DNA of 18,455 bases from an uncultured Eubacteriales bacterium (GTDB taxonomy: Bacteria; Bacillota; Clostridia; Lachnospirales; Lachnospiraceae). The stretch is taken from NCBI GenBank assembly GCA_902783795.1, contig CACZSO010000298.1, positions 1 through 18,455 of the forward strand, written 5' to 3'. A model generated the notes under the pieces. It saw only the letters and a list, made by a program, of their open reading frames with translations, was not told the DNA's origin and did not search any database. The translations under genes were made by a program, and so were the position numbers. Within the stretch, counting starts at the first letter, position 1; the number at the start of each line of letters is the position of its first letter. Below, in pieces: positions 7,952 to 14,592 of the stretch.

Positions 7952-8359
7952 ATGGATCATTTCTCTTATCAGGATATCGTGGATCTTCCTTATGAAAAAT
8001 CTACCCGTCATCCCCATATGACGGCCATCAAACGTGCGGCCCAGTTTTCGCCTTACGCGGCCCTGACAGGTTATTCGGATGTGGTCACAGAGACTGAGCG
8101 TCTTACGGATGACCGGATCCTTCAGGATGAGGGGGAGCGGGATCTGATGGACGTCATGCTTCAGGGTCTTCTTCAGGACGATCCTTCCCAGGCCTTATCT
8201 TTCCTGGTCTTTGTACCGGATGCGCTGAAAGAAGGCGGATCCTACGAAACTGTCTCCGGCCAGGTGAAAAGTCTGTCTCCAGAAGCCAACATCCTTCTTT
8301 TAGCCGATGGACGCAGCTTTCCACTCTCCGACATCCTGACTGTCCGCCCCCTCAATTGA
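7952..8359 (+). CDS. YolD-like protein, partner of the Y-family polymerase
   Basis: This is a 135-residue protein of the YolD-like family. The N-terminal signature is clear: a short YQDIVDLPYE segment, then HPHMTAIKRAAQFSPYAALTGY at about 21-42. The rest is a predicted small beta-rich domain ending in a run resembling GQVKSLSPEANILLL. YolD-like proteins are regularly encoded next to UvrX/UmuC-like polymerases and have been proposed to act as UmuD-like accessory factors, but the biochemical role is not settled. The ATG is 2 nt after the polymerase stop; the AGGAGG at 7931-7936 is about 15 nt upstream, further than usual, so translation is probably coupled to the polymerase gene. No classical terminator follows directly; the next strong structure is the inverted repeat at 8511-8639. 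Confidence 0.88.
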   Translation: MDHFSYQDIVDLPYEKSTRHPHMTAIKRAAQFSPYAALTGYSDVVTETERLTDDRILQDEGERDLMDVMLQGLLQDDPSQALSFLVFVPDALKEGGSYETVSGQVKSLSPEANILLLADGRSFPLSDILTVRPLN

Positions 8360-8360
8360 G

Positions 8361-8490
8361 TATGGCCTCCACTCTACATATTGGCCTTTCTACTGTACGT
8401 GGCCTCCACTCCGCATACTGGCCCCGATAGTAGACGTGGCCTCCTCTCTACTGAATGGCCCTGGTAGTGTACGTGGCCTCCCCTCTACTG
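8361..8490 (+). repeat. 37-bp tandem repeat, three full units and a partial fourth
   Basis: Units begin at 8361 (38 bp), 8399 (37 bp), 8436 (37 bp) and 8473 (partial), each opening with (G)TGGCCTCC and followed by CTCTAC or CTCCGC. Each unit is itself two half-units of about 19 and 18 bp that both start with TGGCC, giving seven TGGCC boxes spaced 18-19 bp apart. Units abut with no unique spacers. Confidence 0.8.
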
Positions 8491-8510
8491 TGTGTACCTG
8501 CATGCGGTGA

Positions 8511-8639
8511 CATATAGTACTTTCCGGGAGGCGCTTCCGCTTGGGTCCGGTGCCCTAACGGCACGTAAACTCAGCTTCACCCTTTGGGTTCGCTTCGTTA
8601 AGTGCTTAAGACCACACACTCCCGGAGAAGTACTATATG
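8511..8639. repeat. 129-bp MITE-like or structured element with about 20-bp terminal inverted repeats
   Basis: The left end CATATAGTACTTTCCGGGAG (8511-8530) is the reverse complement of 8619-8639 apart from one inserted base. The interior contains a small stem GTGCC-ctaac-GGCAC (about 8540-8554) and ACCC-TTT-GGGT (about 8580-8589). No coding capacity is visible. As RNA it would fold into a long capped hairpin; as DNA it has the shape of a short non-autonomous inverted-repeat element. I found no clear target-site duplication. Confidence 0.65.
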
Positions 8640-8732
8640 CTCCCCTTGTCAGGGTGAGAGACTGAGGTGGGGTTTTAAGGGACTTACTCTGAATGTCGAA
8701 CTCAGGGCAGTATTTATAAAGCCTTATGAGTC

Positions 8733-8816
8733 CGCCTTGCTGAGTGCTTAAAATCGGATATTCTCCCGGAGAAGTGCTGTATGATCCTCTTGGCAGGGTA
8801 GAGGGATTGGTTGGGG
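8733..8816 (+). repeat. Diverged partial copy of the right half of the 8511-8639 element and its flank
   Basis: This stretch aligns with 8591-8672 over some 80 bp, sharing GTGCTTAA, CTCCCGGAGAAGT, a CTRTATG run and CAGGGT(G/A)-rich downstream sequence. By eye roughly three quarters of positions agree. The left inverted repeat is missing, so this copy cannot form the same long hairpin and looks decayed or truncated. Confidence 0.6.
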
Positions 8817-8842
8817 TGTGGCAGGTTGTAAACTTCTAATAA

Positions 8843-8860
8843 TTATCTGGCACCAGATAA
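8843..8860. promoter_or_regulatory. Perfect 8-2-8 dyad TTATCTGG-CA-CCAGATAA
   Basis: This is an 18-bp inverted repeat with no mismatches, about 48 bp upstream of the darA -35 box. It could be an operator for an unknown regulator. As RNA it forms a 7-bp stem with a GCAC loop followed by an AU-rich tract, so a weak terminator for transcripts arriving from the left is an alternative. Confidence 0.45.
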
Positions 8861-8908
8861 ATCTTATATAATTTTGTGAGGTTGGATTCATAGTTGTTAT
8901 TTTGCTGA

Positions 8909-8936
8909 TTGATTTTATTTTTGCTGATGTTATAAT
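8909..8936 (+). promoter_or_regulatory. Promoter of darA with extended -10
   Basis: A consensus TATAAT (8931-8936) is preceded by TGT, making an extended -10, and by TTGATT (8909-8914) with a 16-bp spacer. The predicted start is near 8943. A perfect 10-bp palindrome, GATCATGATC (8946-8955), lies at about +4 to +13, just before the AGGAGG. Confidence 0.62.
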
Positions 8937-8974
8937 TGATATATAGATCATGATCGAGTTGAGGAGGTTTGCCT

Positions 8975-9301
8975 ATGAAAATGATCGTTGCTATCGTTAA
9001 TAAAGAAGATTCTTCTTCTGTCTGTAATGCGTTGACCCGTGAGCATTTTAAGTTTACCAAGGTTTCTTCTACGGGTGGTTTTTTAAAGACTGGCAATACC
9101 ACCCTGTTGATCGGTACATCGGATGATTTGCTGGAATATGCTCTTCGGACTATTGAGGAGCATTGTGCTACCCGGACTGTTTCTGTCGCGCCTTCTTCCC
9201 TGGCAGAGCAGAATCCCTATGAGATGTATAATACCCGGGATGTGACCGTGGGCGGTGCTACGGTGTTTGTGCTGGATGCGGAAAGGATGCTGAAGTTCTG
9301 A
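8975..9301 (+). CDS. darA: Cyclic-di-AMP receptor DarA/PstA (PII-like)
   Basis: This 108-residue protein matches the DarA/PstA family nearly end to end; the Bacillus subtilis protein is 109 residues as I recall it. Diagnostic stretches are SSTGGFLKTGNTT (31-43), which forms part of the c-di-AMP pocket, and VGGATVFVL (92-100). The protein is a cytosolic trimer with a ferredoxin-like PII fold that binds c-di-AMP at subunit interfaces; its downstream targets are poorly known in general. The ATG at 8975 is chosen because AGGAGG (8962-8967) is 7 nt upstream; a TTG 6 nt earlier is unlikely. In many Firmicutes it sits beside tmk and holB, but here it is monocistronic, between a repeat-rich interval and a terminator, with its own extended -10 promoter. 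Confidence 0.95.
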   Translation: MKMIVAIVNKEDSSSVCNALTREHFKFTKVSSTGGFLKTGNTTLLIGTSDDLLEYALRTIEEHCATRTVSVAPSSLAEQNPYEMYNTRDVTVGGATVFVLDAERMLKF

Positions 9302-9317
9302 TCTGGATAATAAACAG

Positions 9318-9378
9318 AAAAATGCTGCTGCAGTGAAGATCTCAAACATGAGGTCTGTAAACTGCAGCAGCATTTTTT
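9318..9378. terminator. Bidirectional intrinsic terminator between darA and the surface-protein gene
   Basis: The arm AAATGCTGCTGCAGT (9320-9334) pairs perfectly with 9361-9375, and the loop itself can extend the stem (AGATCTC with GAGGTCT). A T run follows on the plus strand (9373-9378) and an A run (9318-9322) gives the T tract on the minus strand. It serves both convergent genes, ending darA (stop 9301) and the minus-strand gene (stop 9414). Confidence 0.93.
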
Positions 9379-9413
9379 ATTTGTTTAGTGAGGACAAGAT
9401 AAAAGCAGTAAAT

Positions 9414-11750
9414 TTATCTTACTACGATTTCTATATCATCCTCAAGTCCGAGGATCTTTCTTACATCATCGTCAGTAATGAGCGTCGTTCCTCCTAAGAC
9501 ATAGCCCTCATGGATATTATGTGAAGAGGCATAATTCATCACTGCATTGAGCGGTTTGATTTTCCCTGTCCTCATCAGTACGATGGGTGCATCCAGGGCA
9601 GCACCTAAAGGACCGGCACAAAGTGCATCAGGGAAATTCTCGCCATAACATAAGACCATTTTATCTGTCTCAGGGAAATATCTTTCCGCAATAGCCGTAG
9701 ATGTGGTATATCTGGTACCGCCTTCCACCCGGTCTGCTTTTACTCCGGTGCAGCTTTCGATCAAGGTCTTCATATCATTACTGATCGCTGCTGTTCCGCC
9801 GATGATGGTGAATCTGCATTTCTTAGCGCCAAGGCTCTTAAGATAGCTCTTCTGCGAATCAGTGAGGGTCCCCTTATTTCCATTTACAAGAAGCAGGGGA
9901 AGGCCTGTCGAAGATACAGAAAGGCTGTCAGGGAAGGATGATCCGGTTGCGATCAGAACTTCTGATCTGTCCGGAACTCCGGCTTCCTCTAATACAGCTA
10001 TATTTGTAAGATATCTTGTGTTACCTGAAAGTCTTACACAATGTACAGCATGTAAAAGATCTTTCACTGCTGTTTCCGAAACAGCACTTTCTCCTCCGAT
10101 AATATAGACCGTACCGCCGCGGGCCAGGTTTTCAAGAACATACTTCTGGGCCGGTTCATAACGGCTCGGTTTAGATCCATCTGTGGTGATGATAGGTGCA
10201 TTTTTGACAGCGGCCAGATAACTTGCGCTGAGGCCATCCGGGAAGGCCTGTCCATAGACCAGGATAATGTTCTGGAATTTTTCCACTCCCCGTACTTCCT
10301 TCAGCATGTCCGCTATTTTGATACTGGTCTGATAACGTGTTTCTCCGAAAATCCGGACCGGCGGTTCCATGTATTCGGTGATGATCCTCGTCATGGGATC
10401 TACACTTAGTCTTCCTTTTTCGTCACTTAGTTCATAGCACCAATACTCTGTCTCCTCATTCTTAAGCGTCTTTGTACCATTCTGATAGGTGTCCAGTATG
10501 ATCGGGCATCCGCCGATGTTCAAAGACGAGAGGCAGTTGTCCTCACAGTCACAATAATACATTTCTGTATTCCTGCCCAGCAACAGGCTTTTCAGTTTGT
10601 TAGAATAACAATACAACTCTGTTATAAGCGGATTCTTAGTCACATTTAAGGTCGTCAGAGCATTGTTGCTGCATCCCAATGCAATCAATTCTTTGTTATT
10701 GCTGACGTCTAATGTCGAAAGAAGGTTATCGCTGCACAGCAGCACTTGCAATTCTGTGATATGGCTGACATCTAAAGAGGTCAGCGCACAGTTGTGGCAA
10801 GACAGGTATGTTATATGGGATAATTCGCCGAGGTTTAATTCAGTCAGAGGATTATCCCCGCCCATTAACCCTGTCAATGCTGTGTTGCTGCTGAGATCTA
10901 ATGTCGTCAGAGCATTATTAGCGCATCCCAATGTTTCTAATGCTGTATTGCTGCTGAGATCCAATTCTGTCAATGCATTGCCGCCGCAGAGCAGATGATC
11001 CAGTGCCGTACAGTTGAAAACATTCAGATCAGTAATTGAACAGTTACTGCATTCCAGACTTGTCAGGTCTAAGTTGTAGCTGCAGTCCAGGATCTTAAGC
11101 TGTTTGTTATTGCGGAAATCCAATGAAGAAAAGTCGTTTCTGCTGCAATCCACTTCTATCAGAGCCAGATTACTGCTCACATCCAATTTCTCCAAATGGT
11201 TGGTATTGCAAAAAAAGTATGCCAGTTTTGTATTATGGCTTACATCCAGCGTCGTAAGCTGATTGTTAGTGCAGTAAAAACTCTCTAATTCCGGATTATG
11301 GCTCACATCCAGCTTTGTCAGTTTGTTGTCGCCGCAGTCAAGGCTTATTAAGGCTGTATTTTGACCCACATCCAAAGCTGTTAACTGGTTGCTGTAACAT
11401 GACAGGGTCTTAAGTTCAGTGTTCTTGCTCACATTTAATTGTGTCAGTTCGTTGTGATACACATAGAGTGCCTTCAGTTTTGTAAAAAACTCCTCACCTT
11501 TCAAAGATGCTATGTTTCTGTCGTTAGCCTGGATCTCCAATACTGCTTCGAGCTCTGAAGTGCTGAGTATGCCGTTGGCGTCAGTATCAAAGTTTCGGGA
11601 AACATAGTTACGGAAATTTACATCCGGAAAGTTGGTGGCGTTGATGAGCACGTCTCCGTCAGCAGTCACTGTCTTTGTCGTATTCCAGGTAAAGGCCAGC
11701 AGCAGGCACAAAGCTAACAGAGGAAAAAGATACGATCTTTTAAACTTCAT
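9414..11750 (-). CDS. Secreted leucine-rich-repeat surface protein with three CWB2 cell-wall-binding repeats
   Basis: The protein has 778 residues from the ATG at 11750, chosen because GGAG (11759-11762) lies 8 nt upstream; an in-frame ATG at 11774 lacks this. An N-terminal signal peptide (basic MKFKRS, hydrophobic 8-21, probable cleavage near TADG at 29-32) is followed by an EF-hand-like loop, DTDANGILSTSE (55-66). About 15 leucine-rich repeats of 21 residues with the pattern LxxLxCxxNxLTxLDVSxNT span roughly 92-440; one near 6-7 is irregular and longer. Residues 465-778 are three CWB2 modules, each with an RxxGxTRYxT-like start and IIGG or VLGG core. CWB2 modules anchor S-layer-type proteins non-covalently to wall polymers in Clostridia. 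Surface display, probably adhesive, is inferred. No sortase motif is present. No clear promoter of its own is seen; readthrough from bcp is possible. Confidence 0.93.
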   Translation of the reverse strand: MKFKRSYLFPLLALCLLLAFTWNTTKTVTADGDVLINATNFPDVNFRNYVSRNFDTDANGILSTSELEAVLEIQANDRNIASLKGEEFFTKLKALYVYHNELTQLNVSKNTELKTLSCYSNQLTALDVGQNTALISLDCGDNKLTKLDVSHNPELESFYCTNNQLTTLDVSHNTKLAYFFCNTNHLEKLDVSSNLALIEVDCSRNDFSSLDFRNNKQLKILDCSYNLDLTSLECSNCSITDLNVFNCTALDHLLCGGNALTELDLSSNTALETLGCANNALTTLDLSSNTALTGLMGGDNPLTELNLGELSHITYLSCHNCALTSLDVSHITELQVLLCSDNLLSTLDVSNNKELIALGCSNNALTTLNVTKNPLITELYCYSNKLKSLLLGRNTEMYYCDCEDNCLSSLNIGGCPIILDTYQNGTKTLKNEETEYWCYELSDEKGRLSVDPMTRIITEYMEPPVRIFGETRYQTSIKIADMLKEVRGVEKFQNIILVYGQAFPDGLSASYLAAVKNAPIITTDGSKPSRYEPAQKYVLENLARGGTVYIIGGESAVSETAVKDLLHAVHCVRLSGNTRYLTNIAVLEEAGVPDRSEVLIATGSSFPDSLSVSSTGLPLLLVNGNKGTLTDSQKSYLKSLGAKKCRFTIIGGTAAISNDMKTLIESCTGVKADRVEGGTRYTTSTAIAERYFPETDKMVLCYGENFPDALCAGPLGAALDAPIVLMRTGKIKPLNAVMNYASSHNIHEGYVLGGTTLITDDDVRKILGLEDDIEIVVR

Positions 11751-11829
11751 TTCATGATCTCCTTTGCATAACATGGGTCTGTTCTTTTACACATTTTTTT
11801 CTAAAGATTCTTAGTGCATAGGTCTTTCT

Positions 11830-12288
11830 TCATTCACTCAGGGTCTTCAGCATCTGGGCCGGGTTTTCCGCTGCCTTGACATTACTGAAAGCCTTGATGA
11901 TCACGCCTTCTTCGTCAATGAGATACGTAGTCCTGACCACCCCAAAAGTGCGTTTTCCGTAATTTACCTTTTCTTTCCATACATCATAAGCCATGATCAC
12001 TTCTTTATCCACATCGGAAAGCAGGGTAAAGGGCATTGCATACTTTTCATGGAATTTTTTGTGTGAGGCCACAGAGTCTTTGCTGACTCCTAATACCACC
12101 GCGCCTTTCTCGAGAAAATCAGGGTATAATTCACCAAAGGCACAGGCCTGTTTAGTGCATCCGGCAGTATTGTCCTTTGGATAGAAATATAAGACGACTT
12201 TCTGTCCTCGATATTGTGACAGTGTCTTTAATTCTCCATCCTGGTCCGGCAATGTAAAATCCGGCGCTTTTACTCCTGTTTCAAGCAT
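11830..12288 (-). CDS. bcp: Thioredoxin-dependent peroxiredoxin, BCP/PrxQ type
   Basis: This 152-residue, full-length protein is of the AhpC-TSA fold. The segment YPKDNTAGCTKQAC places the peroxidatic cysteine at C44 and the resolving cysteine at C49, the five-residue spacing of atypical 2-Cys PrxQ/BCP enzymes. A Thr (T41) and the later Arg in VVRTTYLID complete the active site. It reduces hydrogen peroxide and organic peroxides in the cytoplasm using thioredoxin, which fits an anaerobe needing oxygen tolerance. GGAGG sits in front of the ATG, and the gene starts 33 nt after the M48 peptidase stop, so the two are probably co-transcribed. No hairpin terminator is evident in the 79 nt between its stop and the surface-protein start. 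Confidence 0.95.
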   Translation of the reverse strand: MLETGVKAPDFTLPDQDGELKTLSQYRGQKVVLYFYPKDNTAGCTKQACAFGELYPDFLEKGAVVLGVSKDSVASHKKFHEKYAMPFTLLSDVDKEVIMAYDVWKEKVNYGKRTFGVVRTTYLIDEEGVIIKAFSNVKAAENPAQMLKTLSE

Positions 12289-12321
12289 AGGGCTTACCTC
12301 CTTTCTTTTATCATCTCCCCT

Positions 12322-13977
12322 TTACAGAAGCATCTTTGCAGCTGCCACTGCTGCTATTGTAAGAACCAGGAAGATCCAGCGGATCACCAGGCCAAAGCCA
12401 TAAGTGAAACATTTTTTCGTCTTTCCGTTTACTTCCATGGTATACATTTCTATATAAGGCACCGGGCTTCTTCTGTACCAGCCCCGCACCACTGCATGGC
12501 GGTCCATGTTTTCTTTTGACTTAAAGAGGGCGAATATCTTATTCAAGATGAACAGTGGCTGGTTATAATCCAGGAATATGATGCCGGTATCGTCCTGAAG
12601 CACATAATCTTCATTGAAAATACAACCCGGGTCTCCACGGCCGATGATCTGGCCCTTGATCTCGCAGGGGATGCTGCGGATGCCGGAAACCTTTGGTTCC
12701 CCTAAAAGGCCCACTACATTAGCTTCATGATATTCTTTGTTCGGATGGGAGAAGCGGAATTTGATCAGGGACAGCACCGCGCAAAGCACTAATAAAGCCG
12801 CTGCTATCCAAAGTTTGCTATACTGTTCGCTGAAATAGAAAACGAGCCCCACTGCCGCAGCGCCTAAAAAGGCCAGAACCGGCAGGCAGCTTATGGTGAT
12901 CTCACCCAGGAAATCATCCAGATAAGATTCCGGCTTCTCAAGATCAAACCGGACAAAGGGTTCTTTTCCGAACTGGGGTGCCAGGGCATCGATGGCCTGG
13001 AGACGTCTGCTGATCAGCGGATGAGTGGAATTCAGCTCATACCATTTAGCCCAGGTGTTCCAAAGTTCCCATTTCATGGCATTTTTGATATGGTTTTTAT
13101 CGATCTCCCCGTCCACATAGCAGCTGACCACCAGGGACTTGGAGGCCTTGCTGTCAAAAATGCCCATGGTATTCGTAGAATTGGCGCTAAGAGCCAGCTT
13201 CCTGCCCTTCTTATCCTTCGCAGCTGCGGTCTCCGCATGGGTGCTTAAGCCGAAGCCGATCTGGATCAGAGCCCGTGACATGGCCTCCGGATCCCCGGTC
13301 GCTTCCACCGCGAAGGAATCAGCATTATACTCACGGGTCCTGGAGAACCACAGGACGATGTACTGGGCTACGATATAGAGAACATAGGCCAGCGCCGCGA
13401 TAGCAGCCTGGACAAGGGCCGCGGAGTTATCATCCTTATCGCTGGATTTGGAAGTGCTGCCCAGGCTGTTGATCAGCGCCCGGTAGACAGCATACAGGAT
13501 CATGGGCACCAGTTCGGCAACTGTCATAAGCAGCATGTCATAATGGGCAGCATGTCCGAGCTCATGGGCTACCACGGATTTCACTTCATCCTCAGTCAGA
13601 AGGTCAAAGATACCGCGGGTCAGGACGATACGGGCATTATTCTTCGTATGGCCGTAGGTAAAAGCATTCGGCGCCCCGTCATCGATAAGGCCCATCTTCG
13701 GATATTTCATGTTATTATCGCGGCATACCCGCTCAATGAATTCCCGAAGGTAATCCGGCAGTTCCACGCCGAACTTTGTCTTATAGAACCAGCGCTGGGT
13801 GAGATCCGTCAAAAACGGCGAGATCAGAAACTGTACCGCCAGAACGATAGCTGATACGATCAGCGAAGTGACCAGGGGTACCCCTGTCAGTTCAAACACG
13901 ATAAGAAGGATCAGTACCAGGAGTCCATATAAAAGTGCCATCGTAGTTGCGGACACCCCGAAAAGGATCTTTTTCAT
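12322..13977 (-). CDS. M48 (HtpX/Ste24-like) membrane metallopeptidase with C-terminal beta-rich domain
   Basis: This 551-residue protein has two N-terminal membrane segments (about 11-30 and 34-54), the zinc motif HELGH at 138-142 with catalytic Glu139, and the third zinc ligand E216 in SRTREYNAD. Further membrane segments lie at about 153-172 and 192-212, giving the HtpX-like topology with the active site facing the cytoplasm. Beyond the peptidase are another hydrophobic pair (about 350-395), a soluble beta-rich domain (about 421-520) and a last membrane helix (529-550). That makes it some 250 residues longer than a minimal HtpX. HtpX relatives degrade damaged membrane proteins, so a quality-control role is expected. 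The C-terminal module looks OB-like or GIDE-like by its alternating strands; this is tentative. GGAGATGAATAAGT precedes the ATG, 46 nt after the GNAT stop. Confidence 0.9.
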   Translation of the reverse strand: MKKILFGVSATTMALLYGLLVLILLIVFELTGVPLVTSLIVSAIVLAVQFLISPFLTDLTQRWFYKTKFGVELPDYLREFIERVCRDNNMKYPKMGLIDDGAPNAFTYGHTKNNARIVLTRGIFDLLTEDEVKSVVAHELGHAAHYDMLLMTVAELVPMILYAVYRALINSLGSTSKSSDKDDNSAALVQAAIAALAYVLYIVAQYIVLWFSRTREYNADSFAVEATGDPEAMSRALIQIGFGLSTHAETAAAKDKKGRKLALSANSTNTMGIFDSKASKSLVVSCYVDGEIDKNHIKNAMKWELWNTWAKWYELNSTHPLISRRLQAIDALAPQFGKEPFVRFDLEKPESYLDDFLGEITISCLPVLAFLGAAAVGLVFYFSEQYSKLWIAAALLVLCAVLSLIKFRFSHPNKEYHEANVVGLLGEPKVSGIRSIPCEIKGQIIGRGDPGCIFNEDYVLQDDTGIIFLDYNQPLFILNKIFALFKSKENMDRHAVVRGWYRRSPVPYIEMYTMEVNGKTKKCFTYGFGLVIRWIFLVLTIAAVAAAKMLL

Positions 13978-14023
13978 ACTTATTCATCTCCTATCTTTAT
14001 TTTATCTGCATTCTCTGCAGTTT

Positions 14024-14518
14024 TCAGACAATGTCAGCCGGCTTTCCGGCCTCATTCGTCCACCTCATCCGCCGGTATTTGGTCATCTCGTCTTTAAAAC
14101 CAGTTTTCTTATACAGGGGATAACCGTCTTCTGTTGCCTGTAATTCCACATAGGCAAGTTCCAGTTCTTCTGCCTTTTGAACCAGCTTTTCCATGATCTC
14201 TTTCGCATATCCGCGATGCCGGAAGGCTGGTTCTGTATAGACATTAAGGACAGTTCCTGTCTTTCCGTTTAAAAAGGCCGGACTCATAGGCTTTTCTGTT
14301 ACCAGGAGGAAGGCGCAGGAGACAATGTCCCCTCCTTCCCGGATGACAAATACGAAGAGCTCCCGGTCTAAGACTCTTTGAAAATACGCCGGCAGTCTGT
14401 CTGTAATGACCGCTGTCTCTTCTTCTTTAAGCTGGCCCCTGTCTTCCTTTAGGTATTGAAGTCTTAGTTCCACCAGCCTGTCAATGTCCGGAAGGCCTGC
14501 CCTTTCAACGTTTAACAT
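14024..14518 (-). CDS. GNAT-family N-acetyltransferase
   Basis: The protein has 164 residues. Motif A of the GNAT fold is visible as VLNVYTEPAFRHRGYAKEIMEKL around 90-112, with the acetyl-CoA-binding R-x-x-G-x-A loop at residues 100-105, and the C-terminal GYPLYKKTGFK supplies the family's motif B. It should transfer an acetyl group from acetyl-CoA to an amine; the substrate cannot be read from sequence. AAGGA lies 7 nt before the ATG. The gene follows the lysS terminator on the same strand and probably starts a GNAT-M48-bcp transcript, but I could not identify a convincing promoter in the short gap, so partial readthrough from lysS is possible. Confidence 0.88.
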   Translation of the reverse strand: MLNVERAGLPDIDRLVELRLQYLKEDRGQLKEEETAVITDRLPAYFQRVLDRELFVFVIREGGDIVSCAFLLVTEKPMSPAFLNGKTGTVLNVYTEPAFRHRGYAKEIMEKLVQKAEELELAYVELQATEDGYPLYKKTGFKDEMTKYRRMRWTNEAGKPADIV

Positions 14519-14561
14519 TTCTGATTCCTTTGCTGATGACCTTATCAGTTAAACACAGAGA

Positions 14562-14583
14562 GCCTGCTGAAAACACAGCAGGC
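14562..14583 (-). terminator. Hairpin terminator downstream of lysS
   Basis: GCCTGCTG (14562-14569) and CAGCAGGC (14576-14583) form a perfect 8-bp GC-rich stem with a 6-nt loop, 9 nt past the lysS stop. On the minus strand it is followed by TCTCTGTGTTT, a weak T tract, so termination may be incomplete. Confidence 0.65.
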
Positions 14584-14592
14584 CCGTTGTAA

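Larger units (their letters stand above)
8360..8974. other. Gene-free, structure-rich interval between yolD-like gene and darA
   Basis: No open frame here has a plausible start with ribosome binding site or family resemblance. From left to right it holds a 37-bp tandem repeat (8361-8490), a 129-bp element bounded by inverted repeats (8511-8639), a diverged partial copy of its right half (8733-8816), an 8-2-8 dyad (8843-8860), and the AT-rich darA promoter region (about 8860-8974). The first half is GC-rich and the last 120 bp AT-rich, a composition break near 8830. Confidence 0.7.

Noticed and set aside
8351..8360. CTCAATTGAG palindrome at the yolD stop codon
   Set aside because: Short, without a loop or T run; probably chance.
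8361..8490. Tandem repeat considered as a CRISPR array
   Set aside because: Units abut directly with no unique spacers, are diverged from one another, and no cas gene is present.
8748..9102. Minus-strand open frames opposite the darA promoter and 5' end
   Set aside because: No ribosome binding site or family resemblance; low-complexity Ile/Asn-rich translations across AT-rich regulatory DNA.
11751..11774. Upstream in-frame ATG of the LRR surface protein at 11774
   Set aside because: GGAG lies between the two ATGs and fits the downstream one; the signal peptide also begins there.
14006..14020. CTGCA-ttctc-TGCAG stem between GNAT and M48 genes as terminator
   Set aside because: Only 5 bp of stem and no T tract on the minus strand; it lies in a 46-nt intra-operon gap.
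14519..14561. Separate promoter for the GNAT gene
   Set aside because: The best pairing of boxes needs a 20-bp spacer and a poor -10, so it cannot be supported.
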